DNA of 64,000 bases from Marinobacterium zhoushanense (GTDB lineage: Bacteria; Pseudomonadota; Gammaproteobacteria; Pseudomonadales; Balneatricaceae). Shown here piece by piece: positions 1 through 8,088 of this stretch. The first letter of the stretch is position 1. Every line of letters begins with the position of its first letter. Where the stretch lies: assembly GCF_014641945.1 (NCBI RefSeq), contig NZ_BMIJ01000004.1, positions 310,017 through 374,016 on the forward strand, read 5' to 3'. The position numbers and the translations under genes were made by a program. The notes below the pieces were generated by a model. The model saw nothing but the letters and a program-made list of their open reading frames with translations. It had not been told where the DNA came from and made no database searches.

Positions 1-262
1 GAATTTTAATGTCTTTTCCTGTGTTGTCAAACGGTTATCGTAAATATTTTTTCACACATGGCGTATTGACTCACTGCGACTTTTAGCATCACACCAAACT
101 GAATACGGCTTAAACCTAGCACTGATATTGCCTCTCGGCACTATGTGCTTTATACCACTAACGCCCCACCCCTCCCACCGTCAATGGATGGGCGCCTGGC
201 CGTCGATTTCAGAGCGCCTCAACTGGTATCGTTACACCATCACTGGCAAAGAACCGCTAACC

Positions 263-838
263 ATGGACTCAGATCTCGAAAAACTGTTGGACCGATTTAT
301 CGAGCAATCGATGGAGGTACAACAAAAGCACTACGGCGCTTTACCCCAACTCCCATTCGATCCGGATTGGCCCTCCGCCTGCGTTGTCGAAAGCGAGCCA
401 AATGCAGACCAAAGTGTTCATTGGCATCCAGTAACACAGCAACCCGCCAGCGATATGTTCGAACGCTTGGCCAAGGTGCTGGAGATCGAGCTTCACCCGG
501 ACATCCGCACCTGGTATACGCGTTATTGGTCCGACCCACTGCCGGCACGCCACCCGGACGGCGAACTTACGCTGCTGTTTTGCTGGAACGAGGAGGATAT
601 GGAACGTCTGCGCGGCAACCAGCTGGGCCATTTAATGGCGAAACAGAAGCAGCGCCACCCGCTGTCACTGTTCTTTGCCTGTACTGACGGCGATGAGTTC
701 ATGACTGTCGATAATCGCGACGGCAGTGTGTGGCTGGAACGCCCCGGGCGCAAACCGATCAAGCGACTGGCCGGCTCACTTAGCGAATTCCTGGCAGCGC
801 TGACCCCTCTACCCATAGCATACTCACTCAAGCAGTGA
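263..838 (+). CDS. syd: Syd, SecY-interacting protein
   Basis: The 191-residue product resembles Syd, a cytoplasmic protein of about 180 residues that binds SecY and is thought to monitor proper assembly of the SecYEG translocon. Family-like stretches include the N-terminal LLDRFIEQ helix, YWSDPLPARH, LLFCWNEED and the acidic-aromatic C-terminal region ending in LAALTPLP. The open frame extends upstream to position 128, but the start at 263 fits the family length. No strong ribosome-binding site is visible before it. The gene appears monocistronic and the next gene starts 177 bp downstream. Confidence 0.85.
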   Translation: MDSDLEKLLDRFIEQSMEVQQKHYGALPQLPFDPDWPSACVVESEPNADQSVHWHPVTQQPASDMFERLAKVLEIELHPDIRTWYTRYWSDPLPARHPDGELTLLFCWNEEDMERLRGNQLGHLMAKQKQRHPLSLFFACTDGDEFMTVDNRDGSVWLERPGRKPIKRLAGSLSEFLAALTPLPIAYSLKQ

Positions 839-1015
839 TACGAACATCCGCCCCCCAAAAAAATGTAGGTTTTATATCAATCACCAAGTGACTGGGCCTT
901 GTCACAACTCCGACAAACACTCTTCCCCCTTATACAAAACAGATCTTTAGCGACGGCTTGCTCCTTGCACTACCGCTTCTGCTTTAACCATTAGATCAAT
1001 AAGAGGGATAAGCGT

Positions 1016-1384
1016 ATGGCTACCATCTACTTTTCGTCGCCTCTCATGGCGCACAACAAGAAGGTCGAAGCAGTAGCAGGCAAGCGTTCCACACTTCTCG
1101 GCGTGGCGAAGGAGAACGAGATCAAGATCCCGTTCGAGTGCCAGGACGGAGAGTGCGGTTCCTGCCTGGTTAAAGTGGTTCATCTCGATGGCGAGCGCAT
1201 CAAAGGTATGATGCTGACCGACAAAGAGAAGAACGTTCTGAAATCGATAGGGAAGTTGCCAAAATCGGAAGAGGAGCGGGCTCAGGTCAAGGACCTGCCA
1301 CCTACCTTCCGGCTCGCCTGTCAGACCATCGTCACCGACGAGGATCTGCTGGTTGAGTTCACCGGGGAACCGGGCGGCGCATAA
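1016..1384 (+). CDS. fesII: Shethna-type (FeSII) 2Fe-2S ferredoxin
   Basis: This 122-residue soluble plant-type 2Fe-2S ferredoxin has the cluster ligands C-x4-C-x2-C (CQDGECGSC, about residues 41-49) and a distal Cys in LACQT. From memory, the N-terminus ([11 protein letters not shown]), the central LPKSEEERA segment and the C-terminal [10 protein letters not shown] match Azotobacter vinelandii Shethna protein II, which also has 122 residues. That protein forms an oxygen-protective complex with nitrogenase. No nif gene is visible here, so the partner is unknown. A GAGGG ribosome-binding site precedes the ATG, and a strong terminator follows the gene. Confidence 0.88.
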   Translation: MATIYFSSPLMAHNKKVEAVAGKRSTLLGVAKENEIKIPFECQDGECGSCLVKVVHLDGERIKGMMLTDKEKNVLKSIGKLPKSEEERAQVKDLPPTFRLACQTIVTDEDLLVEFTGEPGGA

Positions 1385-1404
1385 CCGCCCCGCACCCTTT
1401 CATC

Positions 1405-1438
1405 AAACCTCATGGTCTCCCGACCATGAGGTTTTTTC
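1405..1438 (+). terminator. Rho-independent terminator after the FeSII ferredoxin gene
   Basis: A perfect 12-bp stem (AACCTCATGGTC paired with GACCATGAGGTT) with a 4-base loop is followed by a run of T. It lies just after the ferredoxin stop codon and before the convergent glycosylase gene. Confidence 0.9.
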
Positions 1439-2116
1439 CTAACGACTGTCTCCAATCGAGCGTGCCAGTAGCCGACTGATCTGACACATGGGCCGCCCCG
1501 ACTCCTCATGCCAGTGGTTGAACGCCTGCTGCACCAGCTTGAGATCCTTTTGACCGGAGGGCTTCTTCTCCACCACCCCTTGCGCCTTCAGCGCCGTCAC
1601 CACATCATCGGTCAGCATGAAGGTGTCCTTACCAACCATTCGAAGAAAGTACGCCCCCGAATTTCCGCCCAGCTGCGCGCCCTGCTTTTTCAGCAATGTC
1701 CAGAGCGACACAATATCGGTCACCGGCCAGTCCGCCAGAAATCGCCCAAATCCTCCATGCTTCGCCGACAACTCAGCCACCATCAGCGCATTGATCCTGG
1801 CGGCCTTGAGCTTGCCCAGATGGCGAATCAGCGCTTCGTTCTGCATCATCAGCTCGATCTGATCATCGCTGAGCAGTTGTACCTTTTGCGGATCAAAGCC
1901 AAAGAAAGCCTGCTCGAACGCGGGCCACTTGGCATCCACCAGCGAATGCTTCAGACCGGCACGAAAGATGCGCCGAGTCATATCCGAGAACAGCCGGTCA
2001 TCCGGCACAACCCCGAGCGCATCCCTGCTCAACGGTTCATCACCCAGCATCGCGTCCAACGACAGTTCAGGATGAAGGTTTTGTGCTTGATGGCACAGGT
2101 CGGCAAAGGATTTCAT
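1439..2116 (-). CDS. Divergent DNA-3-methyladenine glycosylase I (Tag-like)
   Basis: The 225-residue protein aligns with the Tag helical core: RAGLKHSLVDAKWPAFEQAFFGFDPQKV matches the family pattern around AGLSW...F..FDP.KV, and IRHLGKLKAARINA matches IRHRGKI.A...NA (read across positions 20-110). Tag removes 3-methyladenine in base-excision repair. The usual N-terminal zinc motif (RC.W...DPLY..YHD.EWG) and the C-terminal zinc ligands are missing, and an Arg sits where E. coli Tag has base-contacting Glu38. It may therefore have altered specificity. The ATG at 2116 has a good GGAGG site; a longer frame upstream is rejected. Confidence 0.75.
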   Translation of the reverse strand: MKSFADLCHQAQNLHPELSLDAMLGDEPLSRDALGVVPDDRLFSDMTRRIFRAGLKHSLVDAKWPAFEQAFFGFDPQKVQLLSDDQIELMMQNEALIRHLGKLKAARINALMVAELSAKHGGFGRFLADWPVTDIVSLWTLLKKQGAQLGGNSGAYFLRMVGKDTFMLTDDVVTALKAQGVVEKKPSGQKDLKLVQQAFNHWHEESGRPMCQISRLLARSIGDSR

Positions 2117-2347
2117 TCCGCCTCCTAGCAGAGTGGTATTCGTCACCGTTCCCATTGAAAGGTGCGTCAGTTTCTATCCGGACCGCAGCGCCTGCGCTGG
2201 CAGCCAGACACGAGCTCGATTGTACTGTTTTCGGCCGAAGCGTATCATTGGCGGCCTTTATCCACCCGCATACCCAGGCAGCTACACGCCCCGGCGCACG
2301 ATAGACCGCCCGTACGTCACTCCTGGAACTCAGGATCGAAATACACG

Positions 2348-3562
2348 ATGCCAGCAATCCGCAAATCGAACAAGCTGATCAACGTCTGCTACGACATCCG
2401 CGGCCCAGTTTTGCAGGAAGCCAAACGACTGGAAGACGAAGGCCATCGCATCCTCAAGCTGAACATCGGCAATCCTGCCCCCTGGGGGTTTCAAGCACCC
2501 GAAGAGATCGTACAGGATGTCATTTACAACCTGCCCGGCGCCCAGGGTTACTGCGACTCCAAGGGGCTGTTTTCCGCTCGAAAAGCGGTGATGCAGGAGT
2601 GCCAACGCAAGGGTATTGCACATGTCGGCATAGAGGATATCTACATCGGCAATGGCGTATCGGAGCTGATCGTGATGTCGATGCAGGGTTTGCTGAACGA
2701 CAACGATGAGATGCTGATCCCGGCCCCGGACTACCCGCTGTGGACAGCGGCGGTCAGCCTGGCTGGCGGTAACGCCGTACACTACCTTTGCGACGAGCAG
2801 TCGGACTGGTATCCGGATATCGACGATATCCGCGCCAAGATCACCGAGCGTACCCGCGGCATCGTGGTGATCAACCCCAACAACCCGACCGGCGCACTCT
2901 ATCCGCCCGAGCTGCTCGAGCAGATCATGGAGCTGGCACGCGAGCACAAGCTGATCGTATTTGCCGACGAGATCTACGACAAGATCCTCTACGACGGCAG
3001 CGAACATACGTCGCTGGCCTCCCTGGCCGATGACGTGCTCTGCCTGACCTTTAACGGGCTGTCGAAAACGTACCGCGCCGCTGGCTTCCGCTCCGGCTGG
3101 ATGATCGTCAGTGGGCCCAAGCATCAGGCCCGTGACTATATTGAAGGGCTGGATATGCTGGCAAACATGCGTCTGTGTGCGAACGTTCCCGCCCAGCACG
3201 CCATTCAAACAGCACTCGGCGGATATCAGAGTATTAACGAGTTGATCGTGCCCGGCGGCCGGTTGTTTGACCAGCGCGAGCTGGCCTGGGAGATGCTCAA
3301 TGCGATTCCCGGCGTTTCCTGCGTAAAGCCCAAGGGGGCAATGTACCTGTTCCCGAAGCTGGATCCGAGCCGCTATCCGATTCGCAACGACGAAAAATTC
3401 GCGCTCGACCTGCTGATACAACAGAAGGTGTTGATCGTGCAGGGCAGCGGCTTCAACCTGCCGGACACGCAGCATTTCCGCCTCGTTTTTCTCCCCGGTG
3501 CCGACCTTCTATCGGAATCGATCGAGCGTATCGCCAACTTCCTGCAGAGTTACGAACAGTAA
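2348..3562 (+). CDS. alaA: Alanine transaminase-type aminotransferase (AlaA/YfbQ)
   Basis: This 404-residue class I/II PLP-dependent aminotransferase is close in length to E. coli AlaA (405), which makes alanine from pyruvate using glutamate. Visible family landmarks are NIGNPAPWGF near residue 40, the PNNPTG substrate loop near 177, FADEIYDKILYDG near 205, and the PLP lysine in NGLSKTYRAAGFRSGW (Lys240). The ATG at 2348 gives the family N-terminus (MPAIRKSNKL); the frame is open further upstream but that part does not look conserved. The gene stands alone, convergent to none of its neighbours. Confidence 0.92.
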   Translation: MPAIRKSNKLINVCYDIRGPVLQEAKRLEDEGHRILKLNIGNPAPWGFQAPEEIVQDVIYNLPGAQGYCDSKGLFSARKAVMQECQRKGIAHVGIEDIYIGNGVSELIVMSMQGLLNDNDEMLIPAPDYPLWTAAVSLAGGNAVHYLCDEQSDWYPDIDDIRAKITERTRGIVVINPNNPTGALYPPELLEQIMELAREHKLIVFADEIYDKILYDGSEHTSLASLADDVLCLTFNGLSKTYRAAGFRSGWMIVSGPKHQARDYIEGLDMLANMRLCANVPAQHAIQTALGGYQSINELIVPGGRLFDQRELAWEMLNAIPGVSCVKPKGAMYLFPKLDPSRYPIRNDEKFALDLLIQQKVLIVQGSGFNLPDTQHFRLVFLPGADLLSESIERIANFLQSYEQ

Positions 3563-3577
3563 CGGCTATTGCTAAAA

Positions 3578-3610
3578 ACGCGTTCACCGATTTTTTTTCG
3601 GCGAACGCGT
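3578..3610 (+). terminator. Hairpin with U-rich loop downstream of alaA
   Basis: The arms ACGCGTTC (3578-3585) and GAACGCGT (3603-3610) pair perfectly, then one A/C mismatch, then CCGA pairs TCGG around a loop of seven T. The T run is in the loop, not after the stem, so this is not a textbook intrinsic terminator. It could still act as a 3' end or RNA-stability element. Confidence 0.45.
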
Positions 3611-3752
3611 GAAACTTTCGTGTCATCGCTGCGACATATGCTTAAATTCAATAAGAATCTGAATGCTTGGTCTGTCGTGGCGATCTGCATGGATTGACGG
3701 CGGGCTATGACATACCCAATCGGAACACTAGCGGCTGCTTGCGGAGCGTAAA

Positions 3753-4118
3753 ATGTTTTTGAAGATCAAGAAAAACCTGGGCATCTACATGGAGCACAAT
3801 GGCCTGGAGAAACAGCGTCTGGTGCCAGTAACCTCCAACTTCCTGCTTAATCTGGACCATATTTCTGAACTCTCCTTTTATACCATCAAGGAGCTGAAGA
3901 TCCGCTACGACCTGGAGGGCCACGAGTTCGAGCTACCGATCAACACACGCGTCATCCATATGCAGATGAGCTACCTCTATGCGTCACACAAGGATCACGT
4001 GAAGAGCAATGATCAGGTAGTGGAGCGGCAGTACTATAAGCTCTATTTCTTCCCGGAAAACGTGGAGCCGTATGAAGAGCTGCGCGGCGCCATAGAGGAG
4101 AAGGTCGCCAACCTTTAA
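3753..4118 (+). CDS. Conserved-looking small protein of unknown function
   Basis: I do not recognise this 121-residue protein. It is predicted cytoplasmic: no signal peptide or membrane segment is visible. It reads as an alpha/beta fold with a basic N-terminus (MFLKIKKNLGIYMEHNGLEKQ), a central segment rich in charged residues (IKELKIRYDLEGHEFELPI), and an acidic C-terminus ending EEKVANL. It has no cysteine and several tyrosines. Codon use resembles the neighbours, and a purine-rich GGAGCG stretch lies just before the ATG. It stands alone between alaA and a convergent methyltransferase. Confidence 0.7.
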   Translation: MFLKIKKNLGIYMEHNGLEKQRLVPVTSNFLLNLDHISELSFYTIKELKIRYDLEGHEFELPINTRVIHMQMSYLYASHKDHVKSNDQVVERQYYKLYFFPENVEPYEELRGAIEEKVANL

Positions 4119-4152
4119 GCCCGCTATCTAAGCCCCCTCATCATATAACATT

Positions 4153-4174
4153 GGCGCCTGTGCGATCAGGCGCC
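4153..4174 (-). terminator. Hairpin between convergent genes
   Basis: GGCGCCTG and CAGGCGCC form a perfect 8-bp stem with a 6-base loop overlapping the methyltransferase stop codon. No T run follows on either strand, so termination is only a possibility. The core resembles the hairpin at 41158-41180. Confidence 0.35.
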
Positions 4175-5074
4175 CGACCGTCGATAGAGCAAGGCTTTAA
4201 GTCCCTGTTCGGCGTCCCGCTCCGGAAAGTCTTCAGCCAGCGGCAAGCGCTGCTGAAATTCAAACCCGGGCGCTTCACCGACCATTATCTCGCGCAGAAA
4301 CGTCTCACTATGGCCTGGATCATTATGACAGGCCAGCACCCAGCTGCCGGGCAGCGTCAACTGGTCAAGCCGGCGCAGCACCTTGCGATAGTCGCGTTCG
4401 GCCACGAAACTTCCCGGCTGGAAGCTTGGTGGATCGATAATAATCAGATCATAGGGCCCCTGGCGACGCACACGACTCCAGGAGCGCAGCAGGTCCAGAG
4501 CCATGTAGCTTACCGCATCCGCAGCCATTCCATTATGCTGATGGTTGCGCCGCCCTATCGACAGGGCTCCGGAGCTCATATCGAGGTTCACTACCGAGTG
4601 CGCCCCACCGGCCATCGCAGCTATCGAAAAGGCGCAGGTGTAGGCGAACAGATTGAGCACCCTGGCACCGGAGGCGTTCTCCCGTACCCATGCCCTGCCC
4701 GGGCGCATATCCAGGAACAGACCGGAGTTCTGGTTCTGCAGTGGCCGCACCTGATAGCGCAGCCCCAGCTCCTCGACAATCAGGGTTTCAGCCACCTCGC
4801 CCGCCACTACCTCGGACCTGGCTTCGCGACCACGGCCACGCAGCTGCAACACCACGCCCATGACCTGAGGCTGAGCCATCAAATGCTCGACGACTGCATC
4901 CAGCGGCGTTGGCACTTCGGGTGCGTAGACGCGAATCACCGCCACCGGCGGCAACCAGTCGATCACCAGCCAATCAAACCCCTCGAACAGCCCGCCACGG
5001 CCGTGGAACAGGCGGCGCACCTCATTGCTGGAGCGTGCCAACTGCTCACTGATACTATCGACAACTCGCTGCAC
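4166..5074 (-). CDS. Class I SAM-dependent methyltransferase, RlmI-like
   Basis: The protein of about 302 residues resembles the RlmI/RlmK family of 23S rRNA cytosine-C5 methyltransferases, but lacks an obvious N-terminal PUA domain. The SAM-binding core is visible as SGLFLDMRPGR, then RVLNLFAYTCAFSIAAMAGGA (motif I), VVNLDMS (motif II) and LIIIDPPSFQ (motif IV). The N-terminal third (DWLVIDWLPPVAVIRVY...) is family-specific. The frame opens with a GTG at 5086, but the GTG at 5074 sits behind a GGGGAG sequence and is preferred. Substrate is uncertain: rRNA is likely by homology only. Confidence 0.8.
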   Translation of the reverse strand: MQRVVDSISEQLARSSNEVRRLFHGRGGLFEGFDWLVIDWLPPVAVIRVYAPEVPTPLDAVVEHLMAQPQVMGVVLQLRGRGREARSEVVAGEVAETLIVEELGLRYQVRPLQNQNSGLFLDMRPGRAWVRENASGARVLNLFAYTCAFSIAAMAGGAHSVVNLDMSSGALSIGRRNHQHNGMAADAVSYMALDLLRSWSRVRRQGPYDLIIIDPPSFQPGSFVAERDYRKVLRRLDQLTLPGSWVLACHNDPGHSETFLREIMVGEAPGFEFQQRLPLAEDFPERDAEQGLKALLYRRSGA

Positions 5075-5124
5075 GACGCTCCCCACACCCGGAAAACGGC
5101 AAATTATATAGAGCCGCTATCGCC

Positions 5125-5152
5125 ATTGAAACTTTGCCGCCACGCCCCAATC
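5125..5152 (+). promoter_or_regulatory. Sigma-32-like heat-shock promoter for htpX
   Basis: ATTGAAA (-35, 5125-5131) and CCCCAATC (-10, 5145-5152) are separated by 13 bases. This is close to the heat-shock consensus CTTGAAA-N13/14-CCCCATNT and lies about 70 bp before the htpX start. The match is by eye. Confidence 0.6.
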
Positions 5153-5219
5153 AAAGGCAGAGCACAGCGCATTCAGCGTTGGCGCAAACACCTTCAACAA
5201 AAAGGGACATGAATAGATC

Positions 5220-6110
5220 ATGATGAGAATTATGCTGTTTCTGGCCACAAACCTGGCGGTCGTGCTGGTTGCCAGCGTGACACTGAAACTGCTGGGCGTT
5301 GACTCCTACCTCGCACAGGGCGGGCTGAACTACGGTTCACTGCTGGTGTTCTGTGCCGTCTTCGGCTTCGCCGGTTCTTTTATCTCGCTCTTCCTGTCCA
5401 AGACCATGGCCAAAATGGGCACCCGCACCCAGATCATTGAACAACCGCGCACCGCGGATGAACGCTGGCTGGTGGATACGGTTGCGGAGCTGGCGCGCAA
5501 TGCCGGTATCGGCATGCCGGAGGTGGGTGTATTCCCCGCCCATCAGGCTAACGCCTTCGCCACTGGCTGGAACAAGAACAATGCGCTGGTAGCGGTGAGT
5601 TCCGGTCTGCTGCAGCGTTTCCGTCCCGAGGAGGTACGTGCAGTATTGGCACACGAAGTGGGCCACGTGGCCAACGGTGATATGGTTACCCTGACCCTGA
5701 TTCAGGGTGTGGTGAACACTTTCGTCATGTTCTTCGCGCGAATCGCAGCTTACGCGGTCGACTCTTTCCTGCGCCGGGGAGAAGATAACAATGGCGGTGT
5801 CGGTATCGGTTATTACATCACCACATTCGTGTTCGAGATCATCTTCGGTATCCTCGCCTCGATGATCGTGGCCTGGTTCAGCCGCCGCCGCGAATACCGT
5901 GCCGACGAAGCGGGGGCAGATCTGGCCAGCAAGGGCGCCATGGTCGGCGCGCTGCAACGTTTGAAGGCCGAGTACGGTTTGGCGGAAGACCTGCCTGGCC
6001 AACTCAATGCCTTCGGCATCAATGGCCAGTTGAAACAGGGGTTGATGGAGCTGTTTTCCAGCCACCCGCCGCTGGACGATCGTATAGCCGCGCTGCATAA
6101 ACGCGGCTAA
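5220..6110 (+). CDS. htpX: Heat-shock membrane protease HtpX (M48 family)
   Basis: HtpX is a zinc metalloprotease of the inner membrane that degrades misfolded membrane proteins together with FtsH. The 296-residue product has two N-terminal membrane segments ([18 protein letters not shown] and [17 protein letters not shown]), the catalytic HEVGH motif at residues 145-149, two further hydrophobic segments, and the third-ligand region [13 protein letters not shown]. The MMRI N-terminus matches E. coli HtpX (293 residues). A sigma-32-like promoter precedes it and a strong terminator follows it. Confidence 0.96.
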   Translation: MMRIMLFLATNLAVVLVASVTLKLLGVDSYLAQGGLNYGSLLVFCAVFGFAGSFISLFLSKTMAKMGTRTQIIEQPRTADERWLVDTVAELARNAGIGMPEVGVFPAHQANAFATGWNKNNALVAVSSGLLQRFRPEEVRAVLAHEVGHVANGDMVTLTLIQGVVNTFVMFFARIAAYAVDSFLRRGEDNNGGVGIGYYITTFVFEIIFGILASMIVAWFSRRREYRADEAGADLASKGAMVGALQRLKAEYGLAEDLPGQLNAFGINGQLKQGLMELFSSHPPLDDRIAALHKRG

Positions 6111-6130
6111 CACCCAAGGTAAGGCTTTAA

Positions 6131-6166
6131 AAATCAGGGCCCGGTCTATACCGGGCCCTGTTTTTA
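6131..6166 (+). terminator. Bidirectional terminator between htpX and the NAD-kinase-like gene
   Basis: A perfect 10-bp stem CAGGGCCCGG/CCGGGCCCTG with a 6-base loop is followed by TTTTT on the plus strand and ATTTTT on the minus strand. It sits between two convergent genes and can serve both. Confidence 0.92.
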
Positions 6167-6224
6167 TTTACACCCAACCATCTAGCGCCGACCTGAATCC
6201 AATCGACACTAAACGCACAGCTAT

Positions 6225-7334
6225 TCACTCGACTCGATACAGCACATGGTCTCGATAACCGGTATGCACCGGGATCAATCCCGCCAGGTCATGATCGGTA
6301 TCCCTGTCACCGCTATCCACCAGCAGCGGCCTTCCCTGCAGCGCCTTGAGCTTTGTCTTGGTGGCCACCACGTAGAGCGAATGCCGACCGCAGCGCGCCA
6401 GCAGTTCAGCACTGAGCTGCTGATTTCCCCGTCCGATCAGGTGGCCCTGACCGCCGATCGGGGTGATGACGATGCGAACCGGATAGCCATCGGTCAGCGC
6501 CAATAACTGCTGCGCGGTGCAGTCCGCCGCGATCAACTGACCATCCTCGATGAGATCGACGCCGAGCAGCGTGTTGGGTAATCCCAGGTGCGCCATGATC
6601 GCCGCTACAGTGGAGCCCGAGCCCATGATATAGCGCACACCCGACTCCATACTCTCCTCGAAGTCGGCCGCGATATCATCCAGCACCAGGGCTTCATCCT
6701 CTCGCGCGCCATTTTTTACATGCTGCAGGTAGCGGTGCTCGCTCGGCACCAGCAGTTCGCCGTAATAACGCGCCCTGACCTGACCGGCCCTGAACGCCTC
6801 CTCGTCGATATCGCGGACCTCCGCGTTAGCCAGGGTCACCAGCTCCCCGCGAATCAGCATGGCGACAATTTCGCCAGCCGCCGAGGGTGTAATCGCGTAG
6901 ACGCCGGAATGGATCTTCACCCCGGCCGGAATGCCGAGTACGGGACACTCAGCACCCAGTACCGTACAGATATCGCGCGCGGTTCCATCACCACCGGCGA
7001 ACAGGATCAGGTCGGCACCGGCATCCGCCAACGACCGCGCCGCGTGCTCGGTATCCTCGGCGGATGTCGGCTCCTGTGCCGGGGTTCCAATCACCACGGG
7101 TTCGAATCCCGCCTCACGCGCAACCCGCTCGCCCATGGCACCGCCCCAGGTCAACAATCTGAACTCCAACCCCTTGAGCGGCACAAGCGCATTCATTGCC
7201 CGCTGCTCCGCTCTAGGCTCGGCCCCCAGAGACAGCGCCTGCGCTACCGTTTCGGCGCCGTCGCTTCCCTTGAGTGCCACGCTGCCACCAAGGCCGGCCA
7301 GCGGATTGATGATCAAACCGAGGGTAAAACTCAT
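6225..7334 (-). CDS. ATP-NAD kinase-like protein (COG3199/AcoX type)
   Basis: The 369-residue protein has the diacylglycerol/NAD-kinase fold signature: an N-terminal GLIINPLAGLGGSVALKGSDG, then the nucleotide motif LILFAGGDGTARDI near residue 112 and GIPAGVKIHSGVYAITP near 137. AcoX-type proteins share this GGDGT core; many are annotated as predicted polyphosphate- or ATP-dependent NAD kinases, but the substrate of this subgroup is not firmly established. The ATG has a GGGGAG site and overlaps the stop of the upstream PilZ gene (ATGA), so the two are translationally coupled. Confidence 0.85.
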   Translation of the reverse strand: MSFTLGLIINPLAGLGGSVALKGSDGAETVAQALSLGAEPRAEQRAMNALVPLKGLEFRLLTWGGAMGERVAREAGFEPVVIGTPAQEPTSAEDTEHAARSLADAGADLILFAGGDGTARDICTVLGAECPVLGIPAGVKIHSGVYAITPSAAGEIVAMLIRGELVTLANAEVRDIDEEAFRAGQVRARYYGELLVPSEHRYLQHVKNGAREDEALVLDDIAADFEESMESGVRYIMGSGSTVAAIMAHLGLPNTLLGVDLIEDGQLIAADCTAQQLLALTDGYPVRIVITPIGGQGHLIGRGNQQLSAELLARCGRHSLYVVATKTKLKALQGRPLLVDSGDRDTDHDLAGLIPVHTGYRDHVLYRVE

Positions 7335-8053
7335 TTCTCCCCTTCCAGCGGCAGGTAGCCGGTTTCCACCAGGTATTGCTGATACACGAACCCGGCCAGG
7401 ATCAGCCGCGTATCCTCCTCCAGATCGACAAACTCGACCCCGTGACTGATCACGCTAAAGCTGCCCGACTCGCCTTCATAGATATTGCGTATGATCGCAG
7501 GGGCCAGAATCACCTGATCGATACCGTTGACCGCCACGCGAGCGGTCACGAACAGTTTTTGCCCCACCTTGCCAAGCACACGGTTGGACTCGACGCAGGC
7601 CCCCGAGGTGTGAATATCGGTACAGATAGCCCTGAGTGGAAACCCGGAGACTGCGGCATCCATCTCGTCGACATCAACAGAGACGGCCAGGTTAACCGGT
7701 ACGCGAGTATGGTGGCGCACCCGATGCGATTCGACCTGAGTCGGACAAGCCAGATGCCAGTGCCCGTAGGGGGTAGTGGTCACCTTGAGCAAGCGGGTTT
7801 CAAAGGCACAGATCCAGTTGCCGGCCATCAACCGGACGGTCACTGGCGCACCTTCATTGATCAGGATCGGCGTTCCGGTACTGCGCGGCGCCGACACTAT
7901 AACCGAGCCACCATCGCGAAATCCGATCAACTGCACCGTGTAGCGCCCCCTCGGAGAGCGCGTTTCAAGACGCACCCGCTCACCAATCTGCGGGCGCAGT
8001 TCCGCCAGGGTTTTGGCTACTTGTCCATCAAGTGCGGGTTGAAATCGCGTCAT
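7331..8053 (-). CDS. PilZ-domain protein with YcgR-like N-terminal domain
   Basis: PilZ proteins bind cyclic di-GMP and control motility or envelope functions. The N-terminal half (LRPQIGERVRLETRSPRGRYTVQLIGFRDGGSVIVSAP...) fits the flagellar-brake (YcgR-type) accessory domain. The C-terminal half has the RxxxR motif in HRVRHHTRVPVN, and DIHTSG in place of the usual (D/N)xSxxG, so the serine is replaced by histidine. Binding of c-di-GMP is therefore likely but not certain. The start is uncertain: ATG at 8053 (240 residues) or TTG at 8086, neither with a clear ribosome-binding site. It lies between pdxB and the NAD-kinase-like gene. Confidence 0.83.
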   Translation of the reverse strand: MTRFQPALDGQVAKTLAELRPQIGERVRLETRSPRGRYTVQLIGFRDGGSVIVSAPRSTGTPILINEGAPVTVRLMAGNWICAFETRLLKVTTTPYGHWHLACPTQVESHRVRHHTRVPVNLAVSVDVDEMDAAVSGFPLRAICTDIHTSGACVESNRVLGKVGQKLFVTARVAVNGIDQVILAPAIIRNIYEGESGSFSVISHGVEFVDLEEDTRLILAGFVYQQYLVETGYLPLEGEK

Positions 8054-8088
8054 ACAGCGTCGATCTGATTCAGGGTAAACGCCCAAGC

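Noticed and set aside
1016..1384. Nitrogen-fixation island suggested by the FeSII ferredoxin
   Set aside because: No nif, fix or rnf gene is present in the 64 kb; the ferredoxin stands alone with its own terminator.
2330..3475. 381-codon open frame opposite alaA
   Set aside because: It is antisense to a well-conserved aminotransferase and has no recognisable domain.
7098..7110. GGGTTCGAATCCC, looks like a tRNA T-arm
   Set aside because: It lies inside the NAD-kinase-like coding region, encoding part of AGFEP on the minus strand, and no acceptor, D or anticodon arm surrounds it.
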